Positions 26,400-35,168 of a stretch of DNA of 50,799 nt are shown one piece after another. Every line of letters begins with the position of its first letter. Positions within the stretch are counted from its first letter, which is position 1. Below the pieces are notes generated by a model, which was not told where the DNA came from, did not search any database, and worked only from the letters and a program-made list of their open reading frames with translations. Source of the stretch: JANXQG01 sp037147235 (lineage in GTDB: Bacteria > Planctomycetota > Planctomycetia > Pirellulales > Thermoguttaceae); assembly GCA_037147235.1 (NCBI GenBank), contig JBAWVO010000006.1, forward strand, positions 1 to 50,799, written 5' to 3'. The position numbers and the translations under genes were made by a program.

Positions 26400-26843
26400 A
26401 CAGCACTCCTTTCGTCCGCACAACAAGCGGAACATTCCTAGACTGTACTTCCCGGAGACTTCCGCCGGCGAGATCCGATTGGTGAATAGCCCAGAGTCCC
26501 GGGCGATAGCCAGGAACCACAAAGCGACTTTTTATGTTATGCAGTTGGTAGGCGGCTGGTCAAGGCCCTGGCGAAAAGATTTTTTCAATGCTGAGTCCTT
26601 CATGGTGTCCCTCGGCTGTTGCACGACTGACAGCGGTAGGATGCAGAATGGAATCCCCTCTCTGAGGCTAGTGAAAACCATTAGACAATGCTTCGGTCTT
26701 TCCTTATGGGTCTATCAGGTTCGCGGGGATTATGCGTTCTGAGGGTTCCTCCTAAGGTTAAAGGTGGATGAAAGAGCAACGACAAACAGTCGACTCGACT
26801 TCCCACCTCCAAAATACACCCTCAGAAAAGGAAGCAACACACC
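26400..26843. other. Divergent intergenic region (glutaminase / HdeD-like)
   Basis: These 444 bp hold the start regions of two divergent transcripts. I see no ORF with coding character, no RNA gene and no strong palindrome. An AT-rich patch near 26525-26590 could contain promoter boxes, but I cannot assign them. Confidence 0.4.
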
Positions 26844-27431
26844 ATGGGCCTCCCATTTCCACCATCCCTTGCCACCTCTCCGCGCGACGATCGCACGTTT
26901 CTGCGTAAGCATTGGTGGGTATACTTCGTTTTTGGTATGGTGTCGGTCTTCGTCGGCATCCTGGCCATCGGTTCCCCCCACGTTGCGACGTTGAAGACCG
27001 TGGTCGTCATCGGAGCCCTGATGTTGGCAGTTGGGATCACGGAGATCATCCACGCGGTTACGGTGCGCAACCTGAAGGGCTTTGCAATGCACCTACTCAG
27101 TGCCGGCCTTTATCTGATCGTCGGAGTGTTCCTGCTCGAGGGCCCCGAGCAAGCGATGGCCGTCCTTACCCTGCTGTTCGCGGCATCCTTCTTCGTGGGC
27201 GGCGCGCTTCGCATCATTTTTTCGTTTGTCGAGCGTTTCCCAGCCTGGCCGTGGGTCCTGCTCCACGGTGTTGTCGATCTGTTCCTCGGCGTCCTTATCT
27301 GGCGAGGGTGGCCCGAGTCAAGCCTGTGGGTCATCGGCTTGTTCATTGGTATCGACCTACTCCTCCATGGCTGGTGTTGGATAATCCTGGCGTTGTCCGC
27401 GCGGACGTACAACGTGTCCCAGCCTGCTTGA
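26844..27431 (+). CDS. HdeD-family membrane protein (DUF308), copy 1
   Basis: The 195-residue protein has six predicted helices arranged as three two-helix DUF308 repeats: 'WWVYFVFGMVSVFVGILAIG', 'AMHLLSAGLYLIVGVFLLEG' and 'WVLLHGVVDLFLGVLIWRGW'. It ends with 'LWVIGLFIGIDLLLHGW'. HdeD of E. coli is an inner-membrane protein that helps cells survive acid at high density; its mechanism is not well known. ATG 26844 has AAGGAAG upstream. A second copy at 29738-30319 shares the same topology and the WP-x-x-xLWVIGLFxGID motif, so the two are paralogs flanking the alkylsulfatase. Confidence 0.88.
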   Translation: MGLPFPPSLATSPRDDRTFLRKHWWVYFVFGMVSVFVGILAIGSPHVATLKTVVVIGALMLAVGITEIIHAVTVRNLKGFAMHLLSAGLYLIVGVFLLEGPEQAMAVLTLLFAASFFVGGALRIIFSFVERFPAWPWVLLHGVVDLFLGVLIWRGWPESSLWVIGLFIGIDLLLHGWCWIILALSARTYNVSQPA

Positions 27432-27544
27432 ACCGTGACTGATGATGAGAGAGCATTTGCAAGGGACGATAAACCCGTGATCATGCCCTCGCAACTTTCG
27501 ACCGAAATGAAGTAACCATGAATGCCCCAACTCGGGAGCGCACG

Positions 27545-29632
27545 ATGAAAACCAGACGATCTTTCCTAGTATTTACTGTCGCCGCGGGCGTTGCTTTCGC
27601 ATTCAGTGGCCCCCTTTCGCGCTCGGCGCATGCTCAGACGGCCACCCCCACGTCGGGGCATTTCGATTCTGAAGGCAAGATGCCCTCGAAGTTCACGATC
27701 GAGCTACAGAACGGCCTCCGCAAGACGCTTCCGTTTGAAGACAAGTGTGATTTTGAAGAAGCCAAAAAGGGCTTCATCGCCGCGCCACCGTACAAGCAAA
27801 TCATGGCCGATGCCGGAAATGTTGCGTGGGACATGGGCAGCTACGAGTTCCTGCTGCAAGGCAAGGATTTCGACAGCATCCATCCTTCCCTGCAGCGTCA
27901 GGCTATATTGAACATGGCCTACGGCCTCTTCGAGGTCGTACCGGGCAAAATCTACCAGGTACGTGGTTTCGACCTAGCCAACATCAGCTTCATCAAGGGC
28001 GATACCGGCTGGATCGTATTCGACCCGCTGACGGCCAAGGAAACCGCCCGGGCGGCGCTAGAGTTCATTAACAAGAAGCTCGGCAAGCGTCCGGTCGTAG
28101 CCGTCGTCTACTCGCATTCGCACGTCGACCACTTTGGCGGCGTGCGCGGCGTGGTCGATGAAGCCGACGTGGCCAGCGGCAAGGTCAAGGTGATCGCCCC
28201 CGAAGGCTTCATGCGGGCCGCGATTGAGGAGAACGTGTTCGCCGGCAACGCCATGTCGCGCCGCACGCAGTGGCAGTACGCGATCCTGTTGCCGCGCGAT
28301 CCCTACGGCCATGTGGATCAGGCGATCGGCAAGAATGTGGCCAACGGCAATACCGGGCTTATTGCACCGAACGTGCTCATCAGCAAGGACATCGAGGAAA
28401 TGACGCTCGACGGCGTGAAGATGGTGTTCCAGAACACCCCGGACACCGAGGCACCCGTCGAGATGAACACCTACTTCCCGCAGTTCAAGGCATTCTGGGC
28501 AGCGGAAGTCGTGACCGGCACCATTCACAATATTTACACACTGCGTGGCGCTCCGGTGCGCAACGCCCAGAACTGGTCGAAGCAGATCAACGCCGCGCTC
28601 TGGAAGTTCGGGCAGGAAGCCGATGTGATGTTTGCTTCGCATAGCTGGCCTCGCTTCGGCAACGCCCGCATCCAGGAAGTTCTCCGCGCGCAGCGCGATA
28701 CCTACGCCAACCTCAACAACCAGGCGCTGCACTACGCCAACCTGGGCGTGACGATCAACGAAATCCACAATGTCTACGCAGTGCCCAAGAGCCTGCAGCA
28801 GCAGTGGGCCGCGCGCAGCTACCACGGCGACTCGCGAAACAACTCGCGCGCCGTCATCAACCGCTTCCTCGGTTTCTACGACGGCAACCCGGTCAACCTG
28901 ATCCCGCTGTCGCCCAGGGATTCGGCGCCGTTGTACGTCGAGATGATGGGTGGTTCGGCGAAGATCATGGCCAAGGGCAAGGATCTGATCGCCAAGGGCC
29001 AGTACCTACAGGTCACCGAGATCCTCAACAAGCTGGTGTTCGCCGAGCCGCAGAACCAGGCGGCCCGCCGCATGCTTGCGGACGCCTACGAGCAATTGGG
29101 CTACCAGGCCGAGAGCTCCAGCGTACGCAACAGCTTCCTGCAGGGTTCTTACGAACTGCGCAACGGTCTGCCCGGCGGCACGCCTCAAAAAAGCACTGGG
29201 CCGGATGTGGTGCGCGCTATGTCAACCGAGATGTGGCTTGATTTCCTGGGCATCAGCATGGATCCGAAGAAGGCCGACGGCATTCGCTTCACTATCAACT
29301 TGGTCACTCCCGACAATGGCGAGAAGTACCTGGTGGAATTGAGCAACGCCACGCTGACCAACATTAAGGGCCAACAGGCGAAGAACGCGGACCTGACGAT
29401 CACGCTCGACCGCACCGAACTTAACAGGGTGATGATGGGCACCACCACCTTTGACGACCTGGTCAAGGCCGGCAAGGCCAGGTTCGAGGGTGACCGCAAG
29501 CCCTTCGATCAGTTGCGGGGCCTGTTAGTCTCGTTCACGCCAAACTTTGAGATCCTGCCTGGCACGGCGCCGAAAGCACCGGCCAAGAGCCTTGAACCGT
29601 TCGTGCTACCCGACATGTTGGACGGCGACTGA
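27545..29632 (+). CDS. Alkyl/aryl-sulfatase, metallo-beta-lactamase fold (SdsA1/BDS1-like)
   Basis: The 695-residue protein starts with a Tat signal (TRRSFLVF, cleavage after 'SAHA'), so it is folded before export. The metallo-beta-lactamase domain carries the di-zinc motif HxHxDH at His191, His193, Asp195 and His196 ('SHSHVDHFGG'). A helical dimerisation region follows ('RRMLADAYEQLGYQAES'). The C-terminal SCP2-like domain at about 575-680 ('DLTITLDRTELNRVM') presents hydrophobic substrates. This order is diagnostic of linear primary alkylsulfatases, which cleave dodecyl sulfate and similar surfactants to alcohol and sulfate. The start at ATG 27545 has GGGAG 6-7 bp upstream; ATG 27518 is also possible. 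It sits between two HdeD-like genes. Confidence 0.94.
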   Translation: MKTRRSFLVFTVAAGVAFAFSGPLSRSAHAQTATPTSGHFDSEGKMPSKFTIELQNGLRKTLPFEDKCDFEEAKKGFIAAPPYKQIMADAGNVAWDMGSYEFLLQGKDFDSIHPSLQRQAILNMAYGLFEVVPGKIYQVRGFDLANISFIKGDTGWIVFDPLTAKETARAALEFINKKLGKRPVVAVVYSHSHVDHFGGVRGVVDEADVASGKVKVIAPEGFMRAAIEENVFAGNAMSRRTQWQYAILLPRDPYGHVDQAIGKNVANGNTGLIAPNVLISKDIEEMTLDGVKMVFQNTPDTEAPVEMNTYFPQFKAFWAAEVVTGTIHNIYTLRGAPVRNAQNWSKQINAALWKFGQEADVMFASHSWPRFGNARIQEVLRAQRDTYANLNNQALHYANLGVTINEIHNVYAVPKSLQQQWAARSYHGDSRNNSRAVINRFLGFYDGNPVNLIPLSPRDSAPLYVEMMGGSAKIMAKGKDLIAKGQYLQVTEILNKLVFAEPQNQAARRMLADAYEQLGYQAESSSVRNSFLQGSYELRNGLPGGTPQKSTGPDVVRAMSTEMWLDFLGISMDPKKADGIRFTINLVTPDNGEKYLVELSNATLTNIKGQQAKNADLTITLDRTELNRVMMGTTTFDDLVKAGKARFEGDRKPFDQLRGLLVSFTPNFEILPGTAPKAPAKSLEPFVLPDMLDGD

Positions 29633-29737
29633 GTTTGGCAAAGGGCGCCGTGGACGCAGTGGACTAAGTGTTCCTGCTCGAAGCGTAAACGAGTGGGTTT
29701 GAATAGTGGATACCATTTTAATTTATGGAGGCTTCAA

Positions 29738-30319
29738 ATGGCTACAAGTATGGTTTTCCGTAGTTTTGGGTGGGCAGATCACGATGAAATGAAGCGGAGT
29801 TGGGGATGGTTCTTCGCGATGGGCGCGATCCTTATTGTACTCGGCCTCGTCGCTATCTCCTTTTCTTTCGTGGCCACGCTTGCATCGGTGGTCGCGTTCG
29901 GTTGGTTGTTGGTATTCAGCGGCGCAGTCCAGGTGACCCACGCCTTCTGGCGGGAAAGGAGGTGGAGCGGCTTTTTTGTTGACCTCTTTGCCGGTGTTCT
30001 CTCGCTTGTCGTGGGTTTCATGTTCCTGGCCAATCCCTTGGTTGGCGCCAAAACGCTGACATTGCTGATTGCCATGTTTCTCTTCATCGGTGGAGTGGAG
30101 CGCGTGATTGTGTCACTGACCAGCGACTTCCACCATCGGGTATGGCTCTTCCTCAACGGCGCGATCGACGTAATGCTTGGCGTAATGATCTGGCGAGAGT
30201 GGCCTTTGACCGGCCTGTGGGTCATCGGGCTCTTTGTGGGCATCGACATGCTTCTAAGCGGCTGGTCGATGGTGATGCACGGAGTTGCCGCGAAAGCGTT
30301 ACCGGAACAAGCCGGATAG
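29738..30319 (+). CDS. HdeD-family membrane protein (DUF308), copy 2
   Basis: The 193-residue protein has six helices in three pairs, such as 'WGWFFAMGAILIVLGLVAIS' and 'LFVGIDMLLSGW'. ATG 29738 follows GGAGG with 6 bp spacing; an upstream ATG at 29693 has no site. It is the paralog of the protein at 26844-27431, sharing the C-terminal WP-LTGLWVIGLF block. Its own strong ribosome-binding site and a 105-bp gap after the sulfatase suggest separate or semi-coupled expression. It probably acts in the inner membrane under acid or envelope stress, by analogy only. Confidence 0.88.
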   Translation: MATSMVFRSFGWADHDEMKRSWGWFFAMGAILIVLGLVAISFSFVATLASVVAFGWLLVFSGAVQVTHAFWRERRWSGFFVDLFAGVLSLVVGFMFLANPLVGAKTLTLLIAMFLFIGGVERVIVSLTSDFHHRVWLFLNGAIDVMLGVMIWREWPLTGLWVIGLFVGIDMLLSGWSMVMHGVAAKALPEQAG

Positions 30320-30530
30320 GCACGGTCGGAGGGTTCGCGTTGCTGCAAGAAAAGCAGAGCGAGTACCACCGTCCCATGCTTTGGTTCGTGCGGTTCGGAA
30401 AGCAATGCGAGGAAATATCTTCCCGGCAGGAAAAATAATCATAATGTTCGTGTCGTTCTAAGCACTTGGGGGGTTCCAAGCCGCGGATCTGTTTTCGTTG
30501 TAGATGTCAACCCAGAGAGGAATTCTACTC

Positions 30531-31496
30531 ATGCGCAGCCTCACCATTACAGTAGGACTCGCGATCGCCTTACTTGCCGCGGCGGTCACCATGAAGGCCC
30601 CAAGTGCGGAGCCCGAGGCACCGTCGATGAAAGCCGCTCCGGCGGCCGTAATCGCCGCCCAGCCGGCGCGTCAGGCGGATGAACAGGCCATCCGGGCTGT
30701 CGCCGCCACCGTGGCCAATACCTATAACGCCCACGACGCGGCCGCGCTGGCGTCCCTGTTCACCAAGGAGGCCGAAATCGTGAACGAGGACGGCACCGCT
30801 TTCCAAGGCCGCGCGGTGATCGAGCAGACGTTCGCCCGGATATTCCAGGAACACCCCGAGTCGCGGATGGAGATTTCCGTTCAGTCCATTCGCTTCGTGA
30901 GCCCGGCGGTGGCGATGGAAGACGGGACGACGACCGTGACGCACCGCGCCGGCGAGCCGGCCGAGCACAGCCGCTACACCGGGGTCCATGTGAAGCAGGA
31001 CGGCAAGTGGCTGATGGCCAGTGCCCGGGACCTCCCCGACGAGGATTCGGAGGCGGAGGACGAGCTTGAGCGGCTCGATTGGCTCGTGGGTGAGTGGGTG
31101 GACGAGAGCCCGGATGCGCTCATCCGCACGTCGTATCGCTGGACCGATAATCATCGCTTCCTGCTCAGCGAATTCACCATCGAGATCGGCGGCCGGACGG
31201 CCATGAACGGCTCGCAGCGAATCGGCTGGGATCCGTCGGCCAAGGCGATTCGCTCCTGGGTGTTCGATTCCGAAGGCGGTTTTGCCAAAGGCGTTTGGGC
31301 CAGGAACGGCAGCCAGTGGATCGTGAAAATGACCGGCCTGACGCGCGACGGCAAGACGGCTTCCTCCACGAACGTCATCACGCGCGTCTCCAAGGACCGC
31401 GCGACGTGGCAGTCGCGCGACCGGATCGTCGGAGGGGAAGTCACCCCGGACGTGGAGGCAATTCCCATCGTCCGCAAACCACCCATGCCCAAGTGA
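30531..31496 (+). CDS. Secreted SgcJ/EcaC-like protein: SnoaL-type domain plus lipocalin-like domain
   Basis: The 321-residue protein has a signal peptide (MRSLTITVGLAIALLAAAV). An NTF2/SnoaL-like domain covers about 50-170 ('DEQAIRAVAATVANTYNAHD', 'LFTKEAEIVNEDGTAFQGR', 'YTGVHVKQDGKWLMASARD'). A second beta-rich domain from about 180 ('LDWLVGEWVDESPDALIRTS', 'QRIGWDPSAKAIRSWVFDS') resembles lipocalin-like/DUF1579 folds. SnoaL-like pockets bind small hydrophobic ligands, but many members have no known catalysis. ATG 30531 has GAGAGGAAT upstream; ATG 30504 lacks a site. Two-domain proteins of this layout are frequent in planctomycetes. The substrate is unknown. Confidence 0.85.
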   Translation: MRSLTITVGLAIALLAAAVTMKAPSAEPEAPSMKAAPAAVIAAQPARQADEQAIRAVAATVANTYNAHDAAALASLFTKEAEIVNEDGTAFQGRAVIEQTFARIFQEHPESRMEISVQSIRFVSPAVAMEDGTTTVTHRAGEPAEHSRYTGVHVKQDGKWLMASARDLPDEDSEAEDELERLDWLVGEWVDESPDALIRTSYRWTDNHRFLLSEFTIEIGGRTAMNGSQRIGWDPSAKAIRSWVFDSEGGFAKGVWARNGSQWIVKMTGLTRDGKTASSTNVITRVSKDRATWQSRDRIVGGEVTPDVEAIPIVRKPPMPK

Positions 31497-31537
31497 GCCG
31501 CAACGGCGCGGCTGAAGTTCTCTGAAAGGAACTGCCC

Positions 31538-33613
31538 ATGAGAATGTTCAAGGTAATCACTGTGTTGGTAGTCGTTGGATCGTTTCTCCCGGCGGAGGCA
31601 TTTGCCGGCATCGGCGGAGACCGGGGAGGTGGCAGGGCGGGAGGAGGCGGAGGTGCCGGCCGGGCGGGAATCTCCGGCGGAGCGGGCGGCGCAAGCCGGC
31701 CTGCCGCAGGACGCACGCCTTCGTTCAGCACGCCGCGCCCGGCAGCCGATGTGTCGCGGCCCAGTGCGGGCGTGTCGCGCCCCAGTGCGGGCGTGTCTCG
31801 CCCCAGTGCGGGCGTGTCTCGCCCCAGTGCGGGCGTGTCTCGCCCCAGTGCGGGCGTGTCGGGGCCCAGTGCGGGAACTAGGCCCCCGCTTGCACAGACT
31901 GGCGTGGGCAATCGTCCCTCAGCCCTGCCCGCTAGTCGTCCCGGCGTAGCCGACCGGCTGAACTCGGGTAACCGCCCGGGTGTTGCAGATCGACCGAGCA
32001 TCGGTAATCAACCAGGCATTGGAGAACGACCAGGCATCAGTAACCGACCGAGTATCCCTGAGCGGCCAGGCACTGGCATTCGACCGGGCATCCCTGAGCG
32101 GCCGAGCATTGGAAATCGGCCAGGCATCGGCGACCGACCAAGCATTCCTGATCGACCAAACATCGGCGACCGACCAAGCATTGGAGATCGACCGGGCATC
32201 GGAGATCGACCAGGCATCGGAGATCGGCCAGGCATTGGAGACCGACCAGGCATTGGAGATCGACCAGGCATCGGAGACCGACCAGGCATTGGAGATCGAC
32301 CAGGCATCGGAGATCGACCAGGCATCGGAGATCGACCAGGCATTGGAGATCGACCAAGTATCGGAGACCGACCAAGCATCGGAGATCGGCCAGGCATCGG
32401 AGATCGACCAAGCATCGGAGATCGGCCAGGCATCGGAGATCGACCAGGCATCGGCGACCGACCAGGCATCGGCGACCGACCAGGCATTGGAGATCGACCA
32501 GGCATTGGAGATCGACCGATCTTCGGAGGCGGCAACCAGATCAACGTCATCAACCGTCCGAACTACGGCAACTGGTTCCACGGCACCTGGCACGGCAACT
32601 GGGGCCATCCCTGGTATCGCCGCCCCGCCACCTGGTGGACGGCTGGCTATTTGGCCGGCCGCGCCGTCAGTTCGGCGAGGACTCCCTGGGCCTGGGGGTA
32701 TTGGTCGTACTACAACCCGTTCGCCACAGGCCCGGTGGTCGTCTATAACACGACGATCGACTACTCGCAGCCCCTTCTGCTGGCGCAACCGGTCGAGCAG
32801 CCCGCGCCGGTCGCCGGCGAACCCACTCCCGAGGAGCTTGCCGTACAGCTCTTGGACGCGGCCGTCGAGGCCTTCAGGCAGGGTGACCATGAGGCCGCGC
32901 TGGCGCAGGTCGATCGCGCCGTCGCTTGGCTGCCTAGCGACGCCGTGCTGCACGAGTTCCGTGGGCAGACGCTTTTCGCCCTACAGCGCTACAAGGAAGC
33001 CGCCGTGCCGCTCCACGCGGTGTTGTCCGTCGGCCCCGGCTGGGACTGGACGACGCTCAGCAGCCTGTATCTCGATATCGACGTTTACACGGCGCAGCTC
33101 CGCGCACTAGAACATTTTGTCAAGAATAATCCCCAGTCGGCTGAAGCAAGATTCGTGCTGGCTTATCAATACCTGACGGCCGGGCACACGGAGGCCGCAG
33201 CGACGCAACTCGAGGCGGTGGTACAATCGAATCCCAGGGACCAAGTGTCAGCCCAACTTCTCCATGCGTTGACGACTCCGGCGGCCGCCGAGCAACCGCC
33301 CAGTCAACCGACCGCTCCGGCGATGCCGATCGACGCTGCCGGCCTCGCCGGCAATTGGAAGGCAATCCGCCCGCATGAGGCAACGATCTCGCTGGACCTC
33401 GCCAAGGACTCGACGTTTACTTGGAGACTAATGCAAAACGACAAGCCCAAGGAGTTTAGCGGTACTTACCTCGTCGCCGATGACCTCCTGATCCTCAGGC
33501 AGGGGAACCAGGCGGCGATGACGGCACAGATCACTTGGCTGGCCGCCGACCGCTTCAACTTCCGGCTGGGAGATAATGATTCGAGCGACCCGGGATTGAC
33601 TTTCACGAGATGA
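31538..33613 (+). CDS. Secreted RPGIGD-repeat protein with TPR-like region
   Basis: The 691-residue protein starts at ATG 31538 behind GAAAGGAA. A signal peptide ends at 'AEAFA'. A Gly/Arg-rich stretch follows, then heptapeptides SRPSAGV (about 68-110) and a run of about 30 hexapeptides RPGIGD/RPSIGD (about 141-328). A Trp/Tyr-rich segment ('GNWFHGTWHGNWGHPWY') leads into helical TPR-like repeats at about 425-590 ('DAAVEAFRQGDHEAALAQVD', 'EARFVLAYQYLTAGHTEAAA'). A C-terminal beta domain ('LAGNWKAIRPHEATISLDLA') completes it. The proline every sixth residue predicts an extended, possibly polyproline-like stalk. I infer a surface or cell-wall spacer joining a binding domain to the envelope. The repeats keep several other frames open, which are shadows. 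Confidence 0.85.
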   Translation: MRMFKVITVLVVVGSFLPAEAFAGIGGDRGGGRAGGGGGAGRAGISGGAGGASRPAAGRTPSFSTPRPAADVSRPSAGVSRPSAGVSRPSAGVSRPSAGVSRPSAGVSGPSAGTRPPLAQTGVGNRPSALPASRPGVADRLNSGNRPGVADRPSIGNQPGIGERPGISNRPSIPERPGTGIRPGIPERPSIGNRPGIGDRPSIPDRPNIGDRPSIGDRPGIGDRPGIGDRPGIGDRPGIGDRPGIGDRPGIGDRPGIGDRPGIGDRPGIGDRPSIGDRPSIGDRPGIGDRPSIGDRPGIGDRPGIGDRPGIGDRPGIGDRPGIGDRPIFGGGNQINVINRPNYGNWFHGTWHGNWGHPWYRRPATWWTAGYLAGRAVSSARTPWAWGYWSYYNPFATGPVVVYNTTIDYSQPLLLAQPVEQPAPVAGEPTPEELAVQLLDAAVEAFRQGDHEAALAQVDRAVAWLPSDAVLHEFRGQTLFALQRYKEAAVPLHAVLSVGPGWDWTTLSSLYLDIDVYTAQLRALEHFVKNNPQSAEARFVLAYQYLTAGHTEAAATQLEAVVQSNPRDQVSAQLLHALTTPAAAEQPPSQPTAPAMPIDAAGLAGNWKAIRPHEATISLDLAKDSTFTWRLMQNDKPKEFSGTYLVADDLLILRQGNQAAMTAQITWLAADRFNFRLGDNDSSDPGLTFTR
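31742..31870 (+). repeat. 21-bp in-frame tandem repeats (about 6 units)
   Basis: The unit GTGTCTCGCCCCAGTGCGGGC encodes VSRPSAG. Four central units are nearly identical in DNA, which points to recent expansion by slippage or unequal crossing-over. Confidence 0.85.
31962..32520 (+). repeat. 18-bp in-frame tandem repeats (about 30 units)
   Basis: Units such as GGAGATCGACCAGGCATC encode GDRPGI. The 5' units are diverged (N, E, S and P substitutions). Units from about 32170 onward are nearly identical, so the array has grown toward its 3' end. The unit is a multiple of three and keeps the frame. Confidence 0.88.
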
Positions 33614-33736
33614 AACCCCAGATTGTCCTTGCGTTCCGGTCTGCCTGACTGGAGTGGTGATCCGGACGCGAACATCGTCGGGATGTGGGCGAATGTTTGC
33701 CCTGAGTGAAACCGTGTCTGGTAGGGAGAGTGCATT

Positions 33737-35023
33737 TTGGCACAGCAGTATTACTTTGTCAGTGACCTGCACATGGGTGGCGACGCCCAACTGCAGCATT
33801 GCGATTACACGAACGAGTTTATCGCCTTTCTCAAGGAACTGGAAAAACAGAGCCCCGAAACCGAATTGCTGATTGTCGGCGACACGTTTGGGTTTTGGGA
33901 ATTGACTCAAGTCCGTGGCGAAGCCAAGCTCGATCATATCATTGCAGCGCACCAGTCCATCTTCGATCAGTTCAGAGCCACCGGCGCGCAAATCAAAGTG
34001 ACCTTGATGGTCGGCAATCACGACTATGATCTGGCTTGCAATCCCGTTTTTGCCGATAAACTTCGAGCCTACAATATTCACCTGGACACGAGTCTTGTCC
34101 TGATCCGCGCCGTGGGTGACAAAAAGATTTGGATTGAACATGGCCAGCAACGCGACGAGTTCAATGCTTTGCCCGACTATGGCAATCCTCATGCCCTTCC
34201 TGCCGGGTACTTCATCACGGAGACTTTCGTCAGCGGGGCCAGCCGGCATTCGGACTTTGGTAAAGGAAATTGGCTCAAGGATATTCGTTCAATAGATCCC
34301 ATGCAGATTCCCGACTGGATCATGTCGAACTACTTCTATCGGGAGATGAATCCAATTTTTCGCTGGCTGCTCTTGCCCTTCATGCTTGTCTTCGGGGTGG
34401 AGCTCCTGTCGATCAGTGGCGAGGTTCTCCGCCTCCTGGGGATCTTTGATTACAATGTCTTATTCCACAATCCGGTGATGGAGAGACTCGGCATCATCAA
34501 CAACGTCTTGCAGGTAGTAATCTCAATCAATTCCGTGCTTCTGGTGATCATCGGTGTGCCCATGGCACTGGTTCTGCGAGACCTCAGGCGAATCCTGTGT
34601 CGTTTTCGCCTGCTCACGAGCCACGGCGTTGGGCCGGACCTCTCGGAAGAGCCTTACCTGAAGGGCGCGCAGGAGGTCTTCCAGGGAGATAATAAGGTCG
34701 CCGTGTTCATCTTCGGGCACACGCATGCAGCATTTATTAAACAGTTGGGACCGGCAGGACAAGTGGTTCTTAACACCGGAACGTGGGTCAAGCTCTTGCG
34801 CCGTTTTCCAGCGAGCATTGGTTATTTCCCCGCGGTCTACTTTCCCTCCTTTCGCCTTAATTACTTTCAGATCCAGGAGCAGAACAGCCAGGTCGTGATT
34901 CGTTATGTTGAAATCCCCAAGAAGCCCGAGCGCGAACTCACTTGGCTGCAGCACCTGGCAACCCTGGGCAAGCAGCCCAAAGCACCGGAAGCAATTCCGG
35001 CGAAGACCGTAATGGATATGTGA
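33737..35023 (+). CDS. Calcineurin-like metallophosphoesterase with internal membrane segments
   Basis: The 428-residue protein has all five phosphoesterase blocks: 'SDLHMGGD' (Asp10, His12), 'VGDTF' (Asp49), 'GNHDY' (94-98), 'IEHGQQRD' and 'FGHTHA' (about 327-332). It resembles LpxH-type and UDP-sugar or nucleotide phosphoesterases at the N-terminus ('YYFVSDLHMGGDAQLQ'). Unusually, two hydrophobic stretches at about 208-230 ('FRWLLLPFMLVFGVELL') and 258-282 ('VVISINSVLLVIIGVPMALV') lie between the fourth and fifth motifs. The start is TTG 33737 with GGGAGAG upstream. A DUF502 membrane protein follows 145 bp downstream. The substrate is not identifiable. Confidence 0.87.
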   Translation: MAQQYYFVSDLHMGGDAQLQHCDYTNEFIAFLKELEKQSPETELLIVGDTFGFWELTQVRGEAKLDHIIAAHQSIFDQFRATGAQIKVTLMVGNHDYDLACNPVFADKLRAYNIHLDTSLVLIRAVGDKKIWIEHGQQRDEFNALPDYGNPHALPAGYFITETFVSGASRHSDFGKGNWLKDIRSIDPMQIPDWIMSNYFYREMNPIFRWLLLPFMLVFGVELLSISGEVLRLLGIFDYNVLFHNPVMERLGIINNVLQVVISINSVLLVIIGVPMALVLRDLRRILCRFRLLTSHGVGPDLSEEPYLKGAQEVFQGDNKVAVFIFGHTHAAFIKQLGPAGQVVLNTGTWVKLLRRFPASIGYFPAVYFPSFRLNYFQIQEQNSQVVIRYVEIPKKPERELTWLQHLATLGKQPKAPEAIPAKTVMDM

Positions 35024-35168
35024 TGGTGTGAACGGTTGCGGGGGACTTGTCACGAGTACCGTCGCAGAGACGGCATTGTGCGAACCGCAAACTTGTTTGG
35101 CGGCAACGGTGAGTGGGCCGCTGTGCCCAGAGTCAGTCCTTCTCAAAATGGACGTGAGGTTCTCCGTT

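Noticed and set aside
31962..32520. Possible CRISPR array
   Set aside because: Repeats are contiguous 18-bp units with no unique spacers and are in frame within a protein gene.
31980..33110. Overlapping ORF of 376 residues inside the hexapeptide-repeat gene (and two minus-strand ORFs over the same array)
   Set aside because: The 18-bp periodicity keeps all frames open; the translations are monotonous (QASEID, RSPMPG, AWSISD) and the real frame has a signal peptide and downstream domains.
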